Assembly (NCBI GenBank): GCA_023424865.1
Contig: JAFADM010000070.1
Span: 1-20,780 of the forward strand
Length of the DNA: 20,780 bases
Source: Bacillota bacterium
GTDB taxonomy: Bacteria > Bacillota_A > Clostridia > DSM-8532
Direction of reading: 5' to 3'
The notes under the pieces are model-generated. The model was not told where the DNA came from, did not search any database, and saw only the letters and a list, made by a program, of their open reading frames with translations. Below are positions 7,880-15,689 of the stretch, in pieces. The position numbers were made by a program, and so were the translations under genes. Position 1 is the first letter of the stretch. Every line of letters begins with the position of its first letter.

Positions 7880-8562
7880 TTGCTCGACCAGCCTTTTTTC
7901 AGCAGTTTTCTTTGTGAGTCAAAAATAAAGCCGATGAGTTTTTCTCTGTCCTTTTCCGTTATGTCTTCAAATTCCACGCCTACCTCATATTTAAATATAC
8001 CCTTATCATCAACATTAATAACACGGACTATTTTACCGACATATGTAACAGTATCACCTTCATTAATATTCAAGATTCCTTCAATGTACTGCCCTACTTC
8101 GGCTTTCTCCCTTAAAAGAAGGCACATGCCCCCTCCGCTGATATCACGGGTAACAGTCTTCTGAAACTCACCCCGTTCCTTACTGGGAGTGCCTCTTTTG
8201 GCGTAAATCCGGATTTTGATATCTTGAGCGGCAAGAAAACGAAAATAAATGCGGCGCTGTATTTTTTCAGGCTGGCTAGTCGCTTTAATACGCAGAAGAT
8301 AAATGCTTCCCGCTAAAATTCTCTCAAGGCACACAGCCTCAAATTGATATAAATCACCGTTTTTTAGAAAAACAATACTCAAAAGCTGATCGCGATGCAC
8401 AGGATAATTGCGGCCTTCAAAAATAGGTGCTAAAATATCCAAAGCTCCGTCAGGACCGCCTGATTCAAGACGGCTGACTAAAAAGGGCAGGATCCTTTCC
8501 CCTTCTTCGTTTATTAGCTGCATTTCCAATCTCGTACCTATTTCCAGAACCGTATTACTCAT
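7876..8562 (-). CDS. ycgR: PilZ-domain c-di-GMP receptor, YcgR-type flagellar brake
   Basis: A 228-residue protein with a YcgR-like N-terminal beta domain (about 1-95) and a C-terminal PilZ domain (about 100-220). The c-di-GMP signature is complete: RxxxR at Arg104-Arg108 in QRRIYFRF, and DxSxxG at Asp140-Gly145 in DISGGGM. Proteins of this type (YcgR in E. coli, DgrA/MotI in B. subtilis) bind c-di-GMP and slow or disengage the motor. Soluble: no signal peptide or membrane span. GAGG lies six bases before the ATG. It is the first gene after the 133-base gap that follows flhG, downstream of a predicted extended -10 promoter, and its last codons overlap cheB. The exact target, motor or another flagellar partner, cannot be read from the sequence. 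Confidence 0.93.
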   Translation of the reverse strand: MSNTVLEIGTRLEMQLINEEGERILPFLVSRLESGGPDGALDILAPIFEGRNYPVHRDQLLSIVFLKNGDLYQFEAVCLERILAGSIYLLRIKATSQPEKIQRRIYFRFLAAQDIKIRIYAKRGTPSKERGEFQKTVTRDISGGGMCLLLREKAEVGQYIEGILNINEGDTVTYVGKIVRVINVDDKGIFKYEVGVEFEDITEKDREKLIGFIFDSQRKLLKKGWSSK

Positions 8563-8622
8563 AATAAACCTCGATATATCTTAATGTAGACTTTATCTTC
8601 ATTTGGTGCAATATTCCATGCC

Positions 8623-8633
8623 ATTATAGCATA
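8623..8633 (-). promoter_or_regulatory. Predicted housekeeping promoter (extended -10) before the PilZ-che-sigD segment
   Basis: On the minus strand the 11-base motif TATGCTATAAT is a full match to an extended -10 element (TRTGnTATAAT), so a good -35 box is not required; none is apparent 16-18 bases upstream. It sits in the 133-base gap between flhG and the PilZ gene. The start point would fall near 8616, giving an untranslated leader of about 54 bases. It could drive PilZ, cheB-A-W-C-D and sigD independently of the main fla/che promoter. Prediction from sequence only. Confidence 0.6.
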
Positions 8634-8695
8634 CAGCTGCAAATTTCACATTAAAACGCGCCGATTTTAATTAAAAAGCCTAACCTTTAAAGGCA

Positions 8696-9592
8696 TTAAA
8701 AAAAAGACAGCAATTTTGCTATAAAACCTTTAGCTCCCCCAGCACCCTCCGCTTGAGGTATATCTTCCGAACCTATCAAGGTTCGGGCGATATCGGCAAT
8801 ATTCCTGGCGGCCTTTCCTCTTGGGTTTTCCAGGCTGAAAGGCTTTTGCTGCTTTACCGACCGGATTACGCTTTCATCATACAAAATATAACCCAGCTTT
8901 AAAAGCTTTAAGGACAGGAACTTTTCCGATACGGCGGTGAGCTTTCGGATTATTTCATCAGCTTCCTTGGGGGATTCAACACGGTTAACAACCACATGAA
9001 TCTTCTTTTTCTTATCCCTTCTGGAAACTGTTTTTACAAGGGCATAGGCATCTGTAATGGATGTGGGCTCAGGAGTGGTAACCAGAATGATTTCGTCTGC
9101 AGCCATAATAAAGCTGATAACATTGGACGAAAGACCGGCACCCGTATCAATAAGAATAAAGTCAAAATGCTTATCCAGCAAAGCGATATTCATTACAAAT
9201 TTGCGAAGCTTTTTCCTGTCCAGGTGGATAAGTTCTTCCATACCTGAGCCGCCTGACAGGAATTTAATATTTTCAGGTCCTTGGGCAAGTATATCCAAGA
9301 TTTCTTTATCATCATGTATTAAATCAAGAATGGTGTGCTTGGATATAACCCCTAGAAGGACATCAATATTGGCAAGGCCAAAATCCACGTCCAGAATTAC
9401 AACTCGAAAGCCCTGCCGGCTTAAGGCAATGGCCAGGTTAACCGTAACATTGGTTTTCCCCACACCGCCTTTTCCACTGGTAACGGTTATGACCCGCGCG
9501 TTTTTTACAAGGACTTCTTCATCCTGCTTTAAAGAAGCCACACTATTCTTACGATCGACTATTTTACGAAGCATTTCTGCCTGATCACTCAT
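8696..9592 (-). CDS. flhG: MinD-like ATPase FlhG (YlxH), flagellar number control
   Basis: A 298-residue ParA/MinD-family ATPase. I start it at the ATG at 9592 (MSDQAEMLRK); an in-frame GTG six bases earlier overlaps the GGGAGG ribosome site. The N-terminal DQAxxLR motif is the segment by which FlhG stimulates the FlhF GTPase. The deviant Walker A SGKGGVGKT with signature Lys41 is present (about 39-47), followed by ILDVDFGLANID (switch I, about 67-77) and FILIDTGAGLSS (Walker B/switch II, about 152-163). The C-terminus AKGFIAKLLSFF is a short amphipathic helix, as used by MinD and FlhG for ATP-dependent membrane binding. With FlhF, whose gene precedes it by 45 bases, it controls the number and position of flagella and helps C-ring assembly with FliM/FliY. 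Confidence 0.95.
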   Translation of the reverse strand: MSDQAEMLRKIVDRKNSVASLKQDEEVLVKNARVITVTSGKGGVGKTNVTVNLAIALSRQGFRVVILDVDFGLANIDVLLGVISKHTILDLIHDDKEILDILAQGPENIKFLSGGSGMEELIHLDRKKLRKFVMNIALLDKHFDFILIDTGAGLSSNVISFIMAADEIILVTTPEPTSITDAYALVKTVSRRDKKKKIHVVVNRVESPKEADEIIRKLTAVSEKFLSLKLLKLGYILYDESVIRSVKQQKPFSLENPRGKAARNIADIARTLIGSEDIPQAEGAGGAKGFIAKLLSFF

Positions 9593-9637
9593 AGGCACCT
9601 CCCTGACCTCCAGTAAGCAACATGTACCTTCACATGA

Positions 9638-11050
9638 CTAACCGACTCCGTTGGAGTGAAGCAACCCGCTTATTATGGCTCGGGGACTTGCAATCTCCAG
9701 ATCGTCAGGTACGCTCTGGCCTGCGGTGGTATAGGAAAGCGGGCGTCCCGTCAAATATCTGGCATTAACAATAATACCGGGTGAAGCAGCTTCATCCAAT
9801 TTTGTAAACAGAAGCTTGTAGTTTTTAATGTAAGAATAGCTTTCCAATACTTCCCTTACAGTCGAGCGGGAAGCATTGGCACTTATAACGAGGTAGGTTT
9901 CATCGGCGCTTACGTTTTCCACCAGCTGCTTAAGCTCTTCGCTGTGAGTTTTATTTTTATGGCTTCGGCCTGCCGTATCCACCAGAATCAGATCCATGTC
10001 CGACATAGCTCTTATGGCTTCCTGAGCTTCTTCGGGAGTATAGACAATTCGAATGGGCACCTTCAGAATTTCGCCATAGGTTTTAAGCTGCTCTACAGCT
10101 GCAATGCGGTAGGTGTCGGAGGTGATAAGTCCAACCTTAAGCTGCTTGTTCAAAGAAAAATCGGCGGCGATTTTAGCAAGCGTCGTCGTCTTGCCTACGC
10201 CTGTGGGTCCAATAAACATCGCCACATGAGGCCTTTGCTCACTTTTTATGTTTATGGGTTCAGGCTCTCCCATAAGCACCAGCATAATGCGGTAGGCAAC
10301 GGTAAGGGTTTCCTCAAATGCCAGGGAGTCGCCTTCCCTTTCCTTTACCTTTTCAACAATTTTATCAATAAGCTTGTTGTCCACATCCTGATCCTGCAAA
10401 AGGCTTCTCAGCTTCTCCAGGCTCTGATTGTCCGCTGCCTGGCCCTCTGTCTCATCGCCTCTTGCCGCGGTGGACAGCTCACCCTTTCGGGCTGCTTCCT
10501 CACTGGGCAATTTTTGGTTTACTGACCGAAGAATTTGCTCCAGTATGCCTTCCATGCTTTTTACCTTGTTTTCAAGATCCTGATAGACCCCTTCCTCCTG
10601 TGCTTTAGGACGGGAATAGGGATCAAGCTGTGGGTGGACCCTATTTTTCTCAGAACTGGGAATTGCCATGCTTTGTTCTGCCGGGGTATATAAAGGGGTG
10701 GTCATGGCAGCCATAGGCTGAGCCGCTGCTTCTAAAATAGAGGCCGCTACTGGTGCACCCATGGTTTCCGCTTTTTTTTGCAGCACGGCCTTATAAAGCT
10801 CTGCCTGTGATTGTGCAGAGGATATAGCCGTGGTTTGTACTTGTACAGGGGCTTGAGGCTTTTTGGCCGGCCTGCCCAAATCGTCGTCAATGGCTGCAAC
10901 CACTTCAAAGGACGCGGGCTTTAAAAAGCTAAACAAACCCTTGGGCTTTACTTTTCTGCTGCTCATAATGACGGCCTCGCTGCCTAATTCCAGCTTAACC
11001 TTCATCATGGCTTCCTGCATATCCTTACAGGTGTATCTGCGAATTATCAT
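9638..11050 (-). CDS. flhF: SRP-type GTPase FlhF, flagellar positioning
   Basis: A 470-residue FlhF, one of three SRP GTPases, which marks the site of new flagella. The N-terminal B domain (1 to about 265) begins MIIRRYTCKDMQEAMMKVKL and contains a long, low-complexity Ala/Gln/Pro-rich linker (about 60-150). The NG domain follows (about 225-470) with G1 FIGPTGVGKTTT (279-290), ITSDTYRIAAVEQL (309-322), G3 LILVDTAGR (354-362), G4 TKLDE (416-420) and the closing TAGQSVPDDLE. All nucleotide-binding motifs are intact. The ATG is preceded by AAAGGA about nine bases upstream and lies 15 bases after the flhA stop. Its partner FlhG is encoded next. Confidence 0.97.
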   Translation of the reverse strand: MIIRRYTCKDMQEAMMKVKLELGSEAVIMSSRKVKPKGLFSFLKPASFEVVAAIDDDLGRPAKKPQAPVQVQTTAISSAQSQAELYKAVLQKKAETMGAPVAASILEAAAQPMAAMTTPLYTPAEQSMAIPSSEKNRVHPQLDPYSRPKAQEEGVYQDLENKVKSMEGILEQILRSVNQKLPSEEAARKGELSTAARGDETEGQAADNQSLEKLRSLLQDQDVDNKLIDKIVEKVKEREGDSLAFEETLTVAYRIMLVLMGEPEPINIKSEQRPHVAMFIGPTGVGKTTTLAKIAADFSLNKQLKVGLITSDTYRIAAVEQLKTYGEILKVPIRIVYTPEEAQEAIRAMSDMDLILVDTAGRSHKNKTHSEELKQLVENVSADETYLVISANASRSTVREVLESYSYIKNYKLLFTKLDEAASPGIIVNARYLTGRPLSYTTAGQSVPDDLEIASPRAIISGLLHSNGVG

Positions 11051-11065
11051 GCTTCGTTATCCTTT

Positions 11066-13090
11066 CTACAGACTCACCATACCCACAGCGTTAACCTCCA
11101 GGGCAGGATCCAGTTCATTGTAGGATAAAACCACAAGGCCTGGTATCGCTTGCTCCGTAAGCCTTTTGAAATAAAGACGCACAACGGGAGAGGCCAGAAT
11201 TATGGGCTGTTTTCCGCTTTGGGCAATCTTTTCAGATAATGCAGCCGCATGGTTTACAATCCTGTTGGTCATGCTGGGCTCCATGGCTATGTAGGATCCG
11301 GCTTCGGTTTTTTGAACCGATTCCATAATGGCTTTTTCCAATTTGGGATCCAGTGTAATCACATCGGAATTGTTCCGGTTGATATAGGTATGGGAGATAG
11401 CCCTTCCCAGAGCTTGTCTCACATATTCGGTAAGCATATCGGGATCCCGGGTGATGGGCGCATAATCCGCAAGCGTTTCCATAACAGTTACCATATCCCT
11501 TATGGAAACACCCTCCCTTAACAAATTGGCCAGTACCTTTTGAATCTCACCCAGGTTCATCAGTTTAGGCACCAATTCGTCCACAATGGCAGGATTCGTG
11601 CCCTTCACATTATCAATAAGCAGTTGCACATCCTGTCGGCCCATAAGTTCATGGATATGCCGGCGTACAATTTCAGTCATATGGGTAGCCACAATGGAAG
11701 GTGTATCCACTACCGTATAGCCCAGCATTTCAGCTCTGTCGCGCTGATTCTCCTGAATCCAGAGGGCGGGCAGACCAAAAGCGGGTTCGGTAGTGGGAAT
11801 ACCGCTGATACTGGCATCCGCCGTTCCCGGATTCATGGCCATAAAATGATCTAAAAGAAGCTCACCCCGGGCTACCTCCACACCTTTAATTTTAATAACA
11901 TATTGATTGGGTCCAAGCTGGATATTGTCTCTCAGACGGATTATGGGAACAATAACCCCCAGCTCGATGGCAAGCTGCCGCCGAATCATTACCACCCGAT
12001 CCAAAAGATCGCCGCCCTGAGACTTCTCAGCAAGGGGAATAATGGCATAACCAAACTCTAATTCAATAGGATCCACCTGGAGCAGGGAAACCACATTTTC
12101 GGGTTTTCGGATTTCCTCGACTTCCTGCTCCTCAACTTTCAACTCTTCCTGTTTGAATTCTTCCTGCTGAACACTCTTTAGCTTAACTCCGAGATAAATA
12201 AGAAGGCCCCCGACAAGAATGAGGGACCATTGCCATAAGATAAAAACCAGTATAAAGCAGGCTCCGGCACCAACATACATAACCGAAGGGCTGTTGAAGA
12301 TCTGGCGTATGAGATCATTGCCCAAATCCCCTTCCGCAGCGGCACGAGTAACAATAATACCTGTGGCTACCGCAATGAGCAGGGATGGAATCTGACTGAC
12401 GAGGCCGTCGCCTATGGTGAGTATGGTATAACGTTCAAGGGCTTCCTCGATAGGAAGGGTATATTTCACCATACCCATGACAATACCGCCAATGATATTT
12501 ACAAAGACCGATAATATGCCAAAAATGGCATCATTCTTGACAAACTTGGTGGCACCGTCCATGGCACCATAAAAATCCGCTTCTCTCTGTATCTTCTTAC
12601 GCCTGTCTTTGGCATCTGTTTCATTAATGAGTCCTGAATTAAGATCCGCGTCAATGGCCATCTGCTTGCCCGGCATAGCATCCAGGGTAAACCGCGCGGC
12701 CACTTCCGATACACGCTCGGCACCTTTTGTTATAACCATAAACTGGGCTATCATAATGATAATAAAAACGATAGAGCCGACAATGAGATCATTTCCGCCC
12801 ACAAACTCGCCGAAGCTCTGAATAACGCCTCCAGCTTCGCCCTCACCTACTATGAGCCGGGTTGATACAACATTAAGCGCAAGCCGATAGAGGGTGGTAA
12901 ACAAGAGCATTGTGGGAAAGGCAGACATGGAAAGAGCCTCACGGGCATAAACGGCATTAATCAGAATCAGCAGGGATAAAGTGATGTTGAGAACCAGTAA
13001 AACGTCCAGTACCACGGAAGGCATGGGAACAATTATAAACAATACGATTAGAACAACAAAAATGGCAACAATCAAATTTTTGTTTTTCAC
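11066..13090 (-). CDS. flhA: Flagellar type III export gate protein FlhA
   Basis: A 674-residue FlhA, the main export-gate protein and docking platform for substrate-chaperone complexes. I start at the GTG at 13090 (MKNKNLIVAIFVVLIVL), which matches the usual FlhA N-terminus and has AGGAAGGA about ten bases upstream; the longer frame from a TTG at 13114 runs through that ribosome site and has none of its own. The membrane part (about 1-310) has about eight hydrophobic spans. The family signature RLALNVVSTR is at about 69-78, with the conserved cytoplasmic loop (EVAARFTLDAMPGKQMAIDADLN) at about 133-155. The soluble domain (about 345-674) contains the FHIPEP-type segment IRLRDNIQLGPNQYVIKIKG. 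It lies about 226 bases after flhB, the widest gap in the operon. Confidence 0.96.
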   Translation of the reverse strand: MKNKNLIVAIFVVLIVLFIIVPMPSVVLDVLLVLNITLSLLILINAVYAREALSMSAFPTMLLFTTLYRLALNVVSTRLIVGEGEAGGVIQSFGEFVGGNDLIVGSIVFIIIMIAQFMVITKGAERVSEVAARFTLDAMPGKQMAIDADLNSGLINETDAKDRRKKIQREADFYGAMDGATKFVKNDAIFGILSVFVNIIGGIVMGMVKYTLPIEEALERYTILTIGDGLVSQIPSLLIAVATGIIVTRAAAEGDLGNDLIRQIFNSPSVMYVGAGACFILVFILWQWSLILVGGLLIYLGVKLKSVQQEEFKQEELKVEEQEVEEIRKPENVVSLLQVDPIELEFGYAIIPLAEKSQGGDLLDRVVMIRRQLAIELGVIVPIIRLRDNIQLGPNQYVIKIKGVEVARGELLLDHFMAMNPGTADASISGIPTTEPAFGLPALWIQENQRDRAEMLGYTVVDTPSIVATHMTEIVRRHIHELMGRQDVQLLIDNVKGTNPAIVDELVPKLMNLGEIQKVLANLLREGVSIRDMVTVMETLADYAPITRDPDMLTEYVRQALGRAISHTYINRNNSDVITLDPKLEKAIMESVQKTEAGSYIAMEPSMTNRIVNHAAALSEKIAQSGKQPIILASPVVRLYFKRLTEQAIPGLVVLSYNELDPALEVNAVGMVSL

Positions 13091-13221
13091 AGCGCCAAAA
13101 TCCTTCCTTCCCAAATATAAGTTTATAAATATAACTGATCTTGTGTCTTAAATTACTTCCATCCAAATAGGCTGAAAACCGTAAAAGCTTAGGAAGAGTT
13201 TATTGTTAATTATGTCGAAAA

Positions 13222-13247
13222 CCCTCGGCTTTTGTCTTTTGATTTTA
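13222..13247 (-). promoter_or_regulatory. Possible SigD-type promoter upstream of flhA
   Basis: On the minus strand TAAA (13244-13247), 14 bases of spacer and GCCGAGGG (13222-13229) resemble the sigma-28 consensus TAAA-N14-16-GCCGATAT; the first five -10 bases match and the last three do not. It is about 130 bases before the flhA start, in the only long gap of the export-gate genes. It could let SigD boost flhA-flhF-flhG expression, but the match is partial and the surrounding DNA is AT-rich, which favours chance TAAA hits. Confidence 0.3.
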
Positions 13248-13261
13248 TTTTATTATAAAGC

Positions 13262-13318
13262 AGCATGCAAAACAATAGCCGAATTGTCCTGTATTTGGTA
13301 TGTATTCTTTTGCTTGCT
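13262..13318 (-). other. Long inverted repeat at the end of flhB, in the flhB-flhA gap
   Basis: The 11-base arms 13308-13318 and 13262-13272 are complementary at 10 of 11 positions (AGCAAGCAAAA and TTTTGCATGCT on the minus strand). The first arm begins within the flhB stop codon. Immediately inside the second arm, ACAAT and ATTGT form another five-base-pair hairpin. AT-rich sequence follows but no clean T run, so it is not a standard terminator. It may be an mRNA processing or stability element. I did not recognise a known riboswitch in this gap. Confidence 0.45.
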
Positions 13319-14420
13319 AGGGCTTTTTTCCCTGCAGATTGTATACAAAGGCCAATACCTCAGCAACAGCCTTATAAAGCTCCGGAGGCACAGCTGCGCC
13401 AATTTCTACCGTATTGTAAAGAGCTTGGGCAAGAGGCCTGTTTTCAACAATATTAATCTTGTTTTCTTTTGCAGTATCCTTTATTCTCTTAGCCATAAAA
13501 TCCACGCCCTTGGCAATAACATAGGGAGCGGACATTCTTTGAGGCTCATATTTTATGGCTACGGCATAATGGGTAGGGTTTGTAATAACCACGTCGGCTT
13601 TCGGTACTTCATTAAGCATGCGCCGCATGGATATTTCGCGCTGTTTTTGCTTAATCTTACCCTTTATTTCCGGATTACCTTCAATTTGCTTAAACTCTTC
13701 CTTTACCTCCTGCTTAGTCATGCGGATATCCTTTTCATGCTTGCGCCACTGAAAAAAGAAATCAACAACAGTGATAATAAGGAGTGCAAAGCATATTTTA
13801 ATACCTATATCAATGGCTGTATTCACAAGGTATGCTGCAAGAGGTCCGACTTCCAGCGTCATTAATTTCAGAAGATTATTCATCTCGCCGCGGATAGAGG
13901 TATAGGCAACATACCCTATTAAGATTATCTTTAGCACCGACTTGGCAAGTTCAAACAGGGCTCGTGTCGAAAATAATTGTTTCAGACCGCTGATTGGGTT
14001 TATATTCGAAAATTTGGGCCGTATGGGATCGGTAGTAAACAAAAAACCCACCTGAAGATAGTAGCCCAGTGCTCCGGCCAGCATGGCAACAAGGAAAAGC
14101 GGGGCCAGAATTTTTGCTATTTCTATCAGCACATAGGTGAACAGGCTCATGACATCCCCTACATCGTCAAGCTTATAGGTTTTTTCTCCAACTAAAAAAA
14201 CCCGGAGAAGGTTTTGTGTTGTGGTATAAATATAACCGCCAAAGGTCTTAAGGGATAGAAACATGAGCAGCAGGACGACGTTGGTTGCAGCCTCTTTACT
14301 GTGGAAGACCTGACCTTTTCTCCTTAAATCCCGACGCTTTTTCGAGGTGGCTTTTTCAGTCTTTTCACCGCTGTCGGCAAAAAGCTGCAGATTTATGACA
14401 ATACCTCTGCGTCCTTCCAT
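13317..14420 (-). CDS. flhB: Flagellar type III export switch protein FlhB
   Basis: A 367-residue FlhB. It is a membrane part of the flagellar export gate whose cytoplasmic domain cleaves itself to switch export from hook to filament substrates. The N-terminus EKTEKATSKKRRDLRRKGQV is the usual cytoplasmic start; four membrane spans lie at about 45-60, 100-125, 160-178 and 200-225. The soluble domain contains the autocleavage motif NPTH at Asn281-His284 (VVITNPTHYAVAIKY), fully intact. The ATG at 14420 has AAGGAGG with six bases of spacing. It starts 14 bases after fliR; the downstream neighbour flhA is about 226 bases away. Confidence 0.97.
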   Translation of the reverse strand: MEGRRGIVINLQLFADSGEKTEKATSKKRRDLRRKGQVFHSKEAATNVVLLLMFLSLKTFGGYIYTTTQNLLRVFLVGEKTYKLDDVGDVMSLFTYVLIEIAKILAPLFLVAMLAGALGYYLQVGFLFTTDPIRPKFSNINPISGLKQLFSTRALFELAKSVLKIILIGYVAYTSIRGEMNNLLKLMTLEVGPLAAYLVNTAIDIGIKICFALLIITVVDFFFQWRKHEKDIRMTKQEVKEEFKQIEGNPEIKGKIKQKQREISMRRMLNEVPKADVVITNPTHYAVAIKYEPQRMSAPYVIAKGVDFMAKRIKDTAKENKINIVENRPLAQALYNTVEIGAAVPPELYKAVAEVLAFVYNLQGKKP

Positions 14421-14434
14421 ACAGGTCCTCCTTC

Positions 14435-15229
14435 CTACTGTGATTGACCTACATTAATGAGAAAATTAAAAATTTCCTTGTAGGTTTTATCTGTTATGAG
14501 GGATACAATGCCGTTAAAAGCGCCCAGGGTCAGGTAAATGATGGCTATTCCCAGAATAACCTTCAAAGGCATACCAAGCATAAAGACGTTCATTTGTGGC
14601 ATGGATTTGGATATTATTCCCAATGCAAGATCTGTAATCAGAATGGTTATGGTTACGGGAGCAGCAATTTTAAAGCCAATGGCAAAAACAGCGGAAAAAA
14701 GTCCTACCAGCTGCCGCGGTGTTTCACCTGAAAACTCGGCTGCGCCTATGGGCAGATATTTATAGCTTTCAGCCATGGCTTCAATAAGCAGATGATGGGA
14801 ATTGGTGGCCAGCATAACAAGGGTTGCGATAACCACATAAAAATCGGCTGTTATGGGAATCTGGATATTGGATAATGGATCCATAACGTTAACCATACCA
14901 AATCCTATGCGCATATCAATCATTTGGCCTGCTATGTAAATCGATGAAAAAAACAAATAGGAGATAAAGCCCATCATAAGACCAACCAGAAGCTCCTTGC
15001 CGATAAGAAGGGCATAGGCGGCCAGTGAGGCATACTGGGAGAAGTCCGGAATAGCAACGGTATTGGCAATTAACAGGGTGAACATGAGGCAGAAGCCGAT
15101 CTTAAAATTATTTGGCAAATTACGCCTGCCAAAAATGGGTGATAAAAAAAACATGCCCGAAACACGTACCAGCACGAGAAGAAGAACACTCCATATATTC
15201 TGCATTGACTCAAAAATTGGAATCGTCAT
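14435..15229 (-). CDS. fliR: Flagellar export gate protein FliR
   Basis: A 264-residue FliR, an integral membrane subunit that forms the export pore with FliP and FliQ. I start at the ATG at 15229 (MTIPIFESMQNIWSVLLLVLVRVSGMFFLSPIFG), with AAAGGA about ten bases upstream, giving the family's normal length. A longer frame from a TTG at 15271 lacks a ribosome site and runs through this one. About six hydrophobic segments cover the protein; FLSPIFGRRNLPNNFKIG is the conserved first-loop segment, and the middle includes GQMIDMRIGFGMVNVMDP, a strong family marker. It follows fliQ after about 139 bases, longer than most gaps here, and precedes flhB by 14 bases. Confidence 0.95.
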   Translation of the reverse strand: MTIPIFESMQNIWSVLLLVLVRVSGMFFLSPIFGRRNLPNNFKIGFCLMFTLLIANTVAIPDFSQYASLAAYALLIGKELLVGLMMGFISYLFFSSIYIAGQMIDMRIGFGMVNVMDPLSNIQIPITADFYVVIATLVMLATNSHHLLIEAMAESYKYLPIGAAEFSGETPRQLVGLFSAVFAIGFKIAAPVTITILITDLALGIISKSMPQMNVFMLGMPLKVILGIAIIYLTLGAFNGIVSLITDKTYKEIFNFLINVGQSQ

Positions 15230-15368
15230 GAATCTATTATCCTTTAGTACCTTATAGGTCAGAAACGCCAATAAAATAACAAGTTAACCCGTCGGTGAAT
15301 CTGAGCAGCAGGTTGCGGGCACAATCTGCTCTAGTATCCATATAGGAAAGCCGGGAATGCTCTGTTTT

Positions 15369-15638
15369 TCACATCCCCATGAATTTCAGCATGTTATCGT
15401 ACATACGAAGGGTAAATTCCTTCATGGTCGTCATCATCCAGGAACCTAAAAGCATAAGGGCAACAAGCATGGCCACAATTTTAGGTACAAAATGAAGAGA
15501 TTGCTCCTGAATATGCGTGGTAGCCTGAAATATACTTACGACAAGACCAACCACCAGACCAATAACAAGTACCGGGGACACAACCCTTAGCATGGTCATC
15601 ATGGCATCCCTGGCAAGATCCAGTAAAAACTGCTCCAA
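15369..15638 (-). CDS. fliQ: Flagellar export gate protein FliQ
   Basis: FliQ, a small two-span membrane subunit of the export pore. The frame reads from an ATG at 15644 (91 residues), but that ATG is only two bases after the AAAGGAGG ribosome site. The TTG two codons later, at 15638, has eight bases of spacing and gives MEQFLLDLARDAMMTML, 89 residues, the canonical FliQ length. I therefore prefer the TTG, without excluding the ATG. Hydrophobic spans are at about 15-38 and 52-72, separated by the conserved loop SIFQATTHIQEQSLHFVPKI. It follows fliP by about 50 bases, and a 139-base gap separates it from fliR. Confidence 0.95.
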   Translation of the reverse strand: MEQFLLDLARDAMMTMLRVVSPVLVIGLVVGLVVSIFQATTHIQEQSLHFVPKIVAMLVALMLLGSWMMTTMKEFTLRMYDNMLKFMGM

Positions 15639-15689
15639 AAGCATTACCTCCTTTTTGTTTACTAAAATATCTTACGAATCCCTGCCCCG

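Noticed and set aside
9621..9636. Small hairpin CATGT-ACATG between flhF and flhG
   Set aside because: Five base pairs, AT-rich and without a T run; likely chance.
13091..13316. c-di-GMP or other known riboswitch in the flhB-flhA gap
   Set aside because: I looked for GEMM-type and other familiar conserved cores and did not find them; only simple inverted repeats are seen.
13203..13865. Plus-strand open frame of 220 residues overlapping flhB and the flhB-flhA gap
   Set aside because: Most of it is antisense to flhB, its composition is cysteine- and tyrosine-rich without any recognisable domain, and no ribosome site stands out. I treat it as a shadow frame.
15230..15368. Possible promoter (TATAAG) or terminator hairpin (GAGCAG/CTGCTC) in the fliQ-fliR gap
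   Set aside because: The -10-like box has no suitable -35 and would start transcription on the fliR ribosome site; the hairpin has six pairs, a 17-base loop and no T run. The 139-base gap shows no other clear element.
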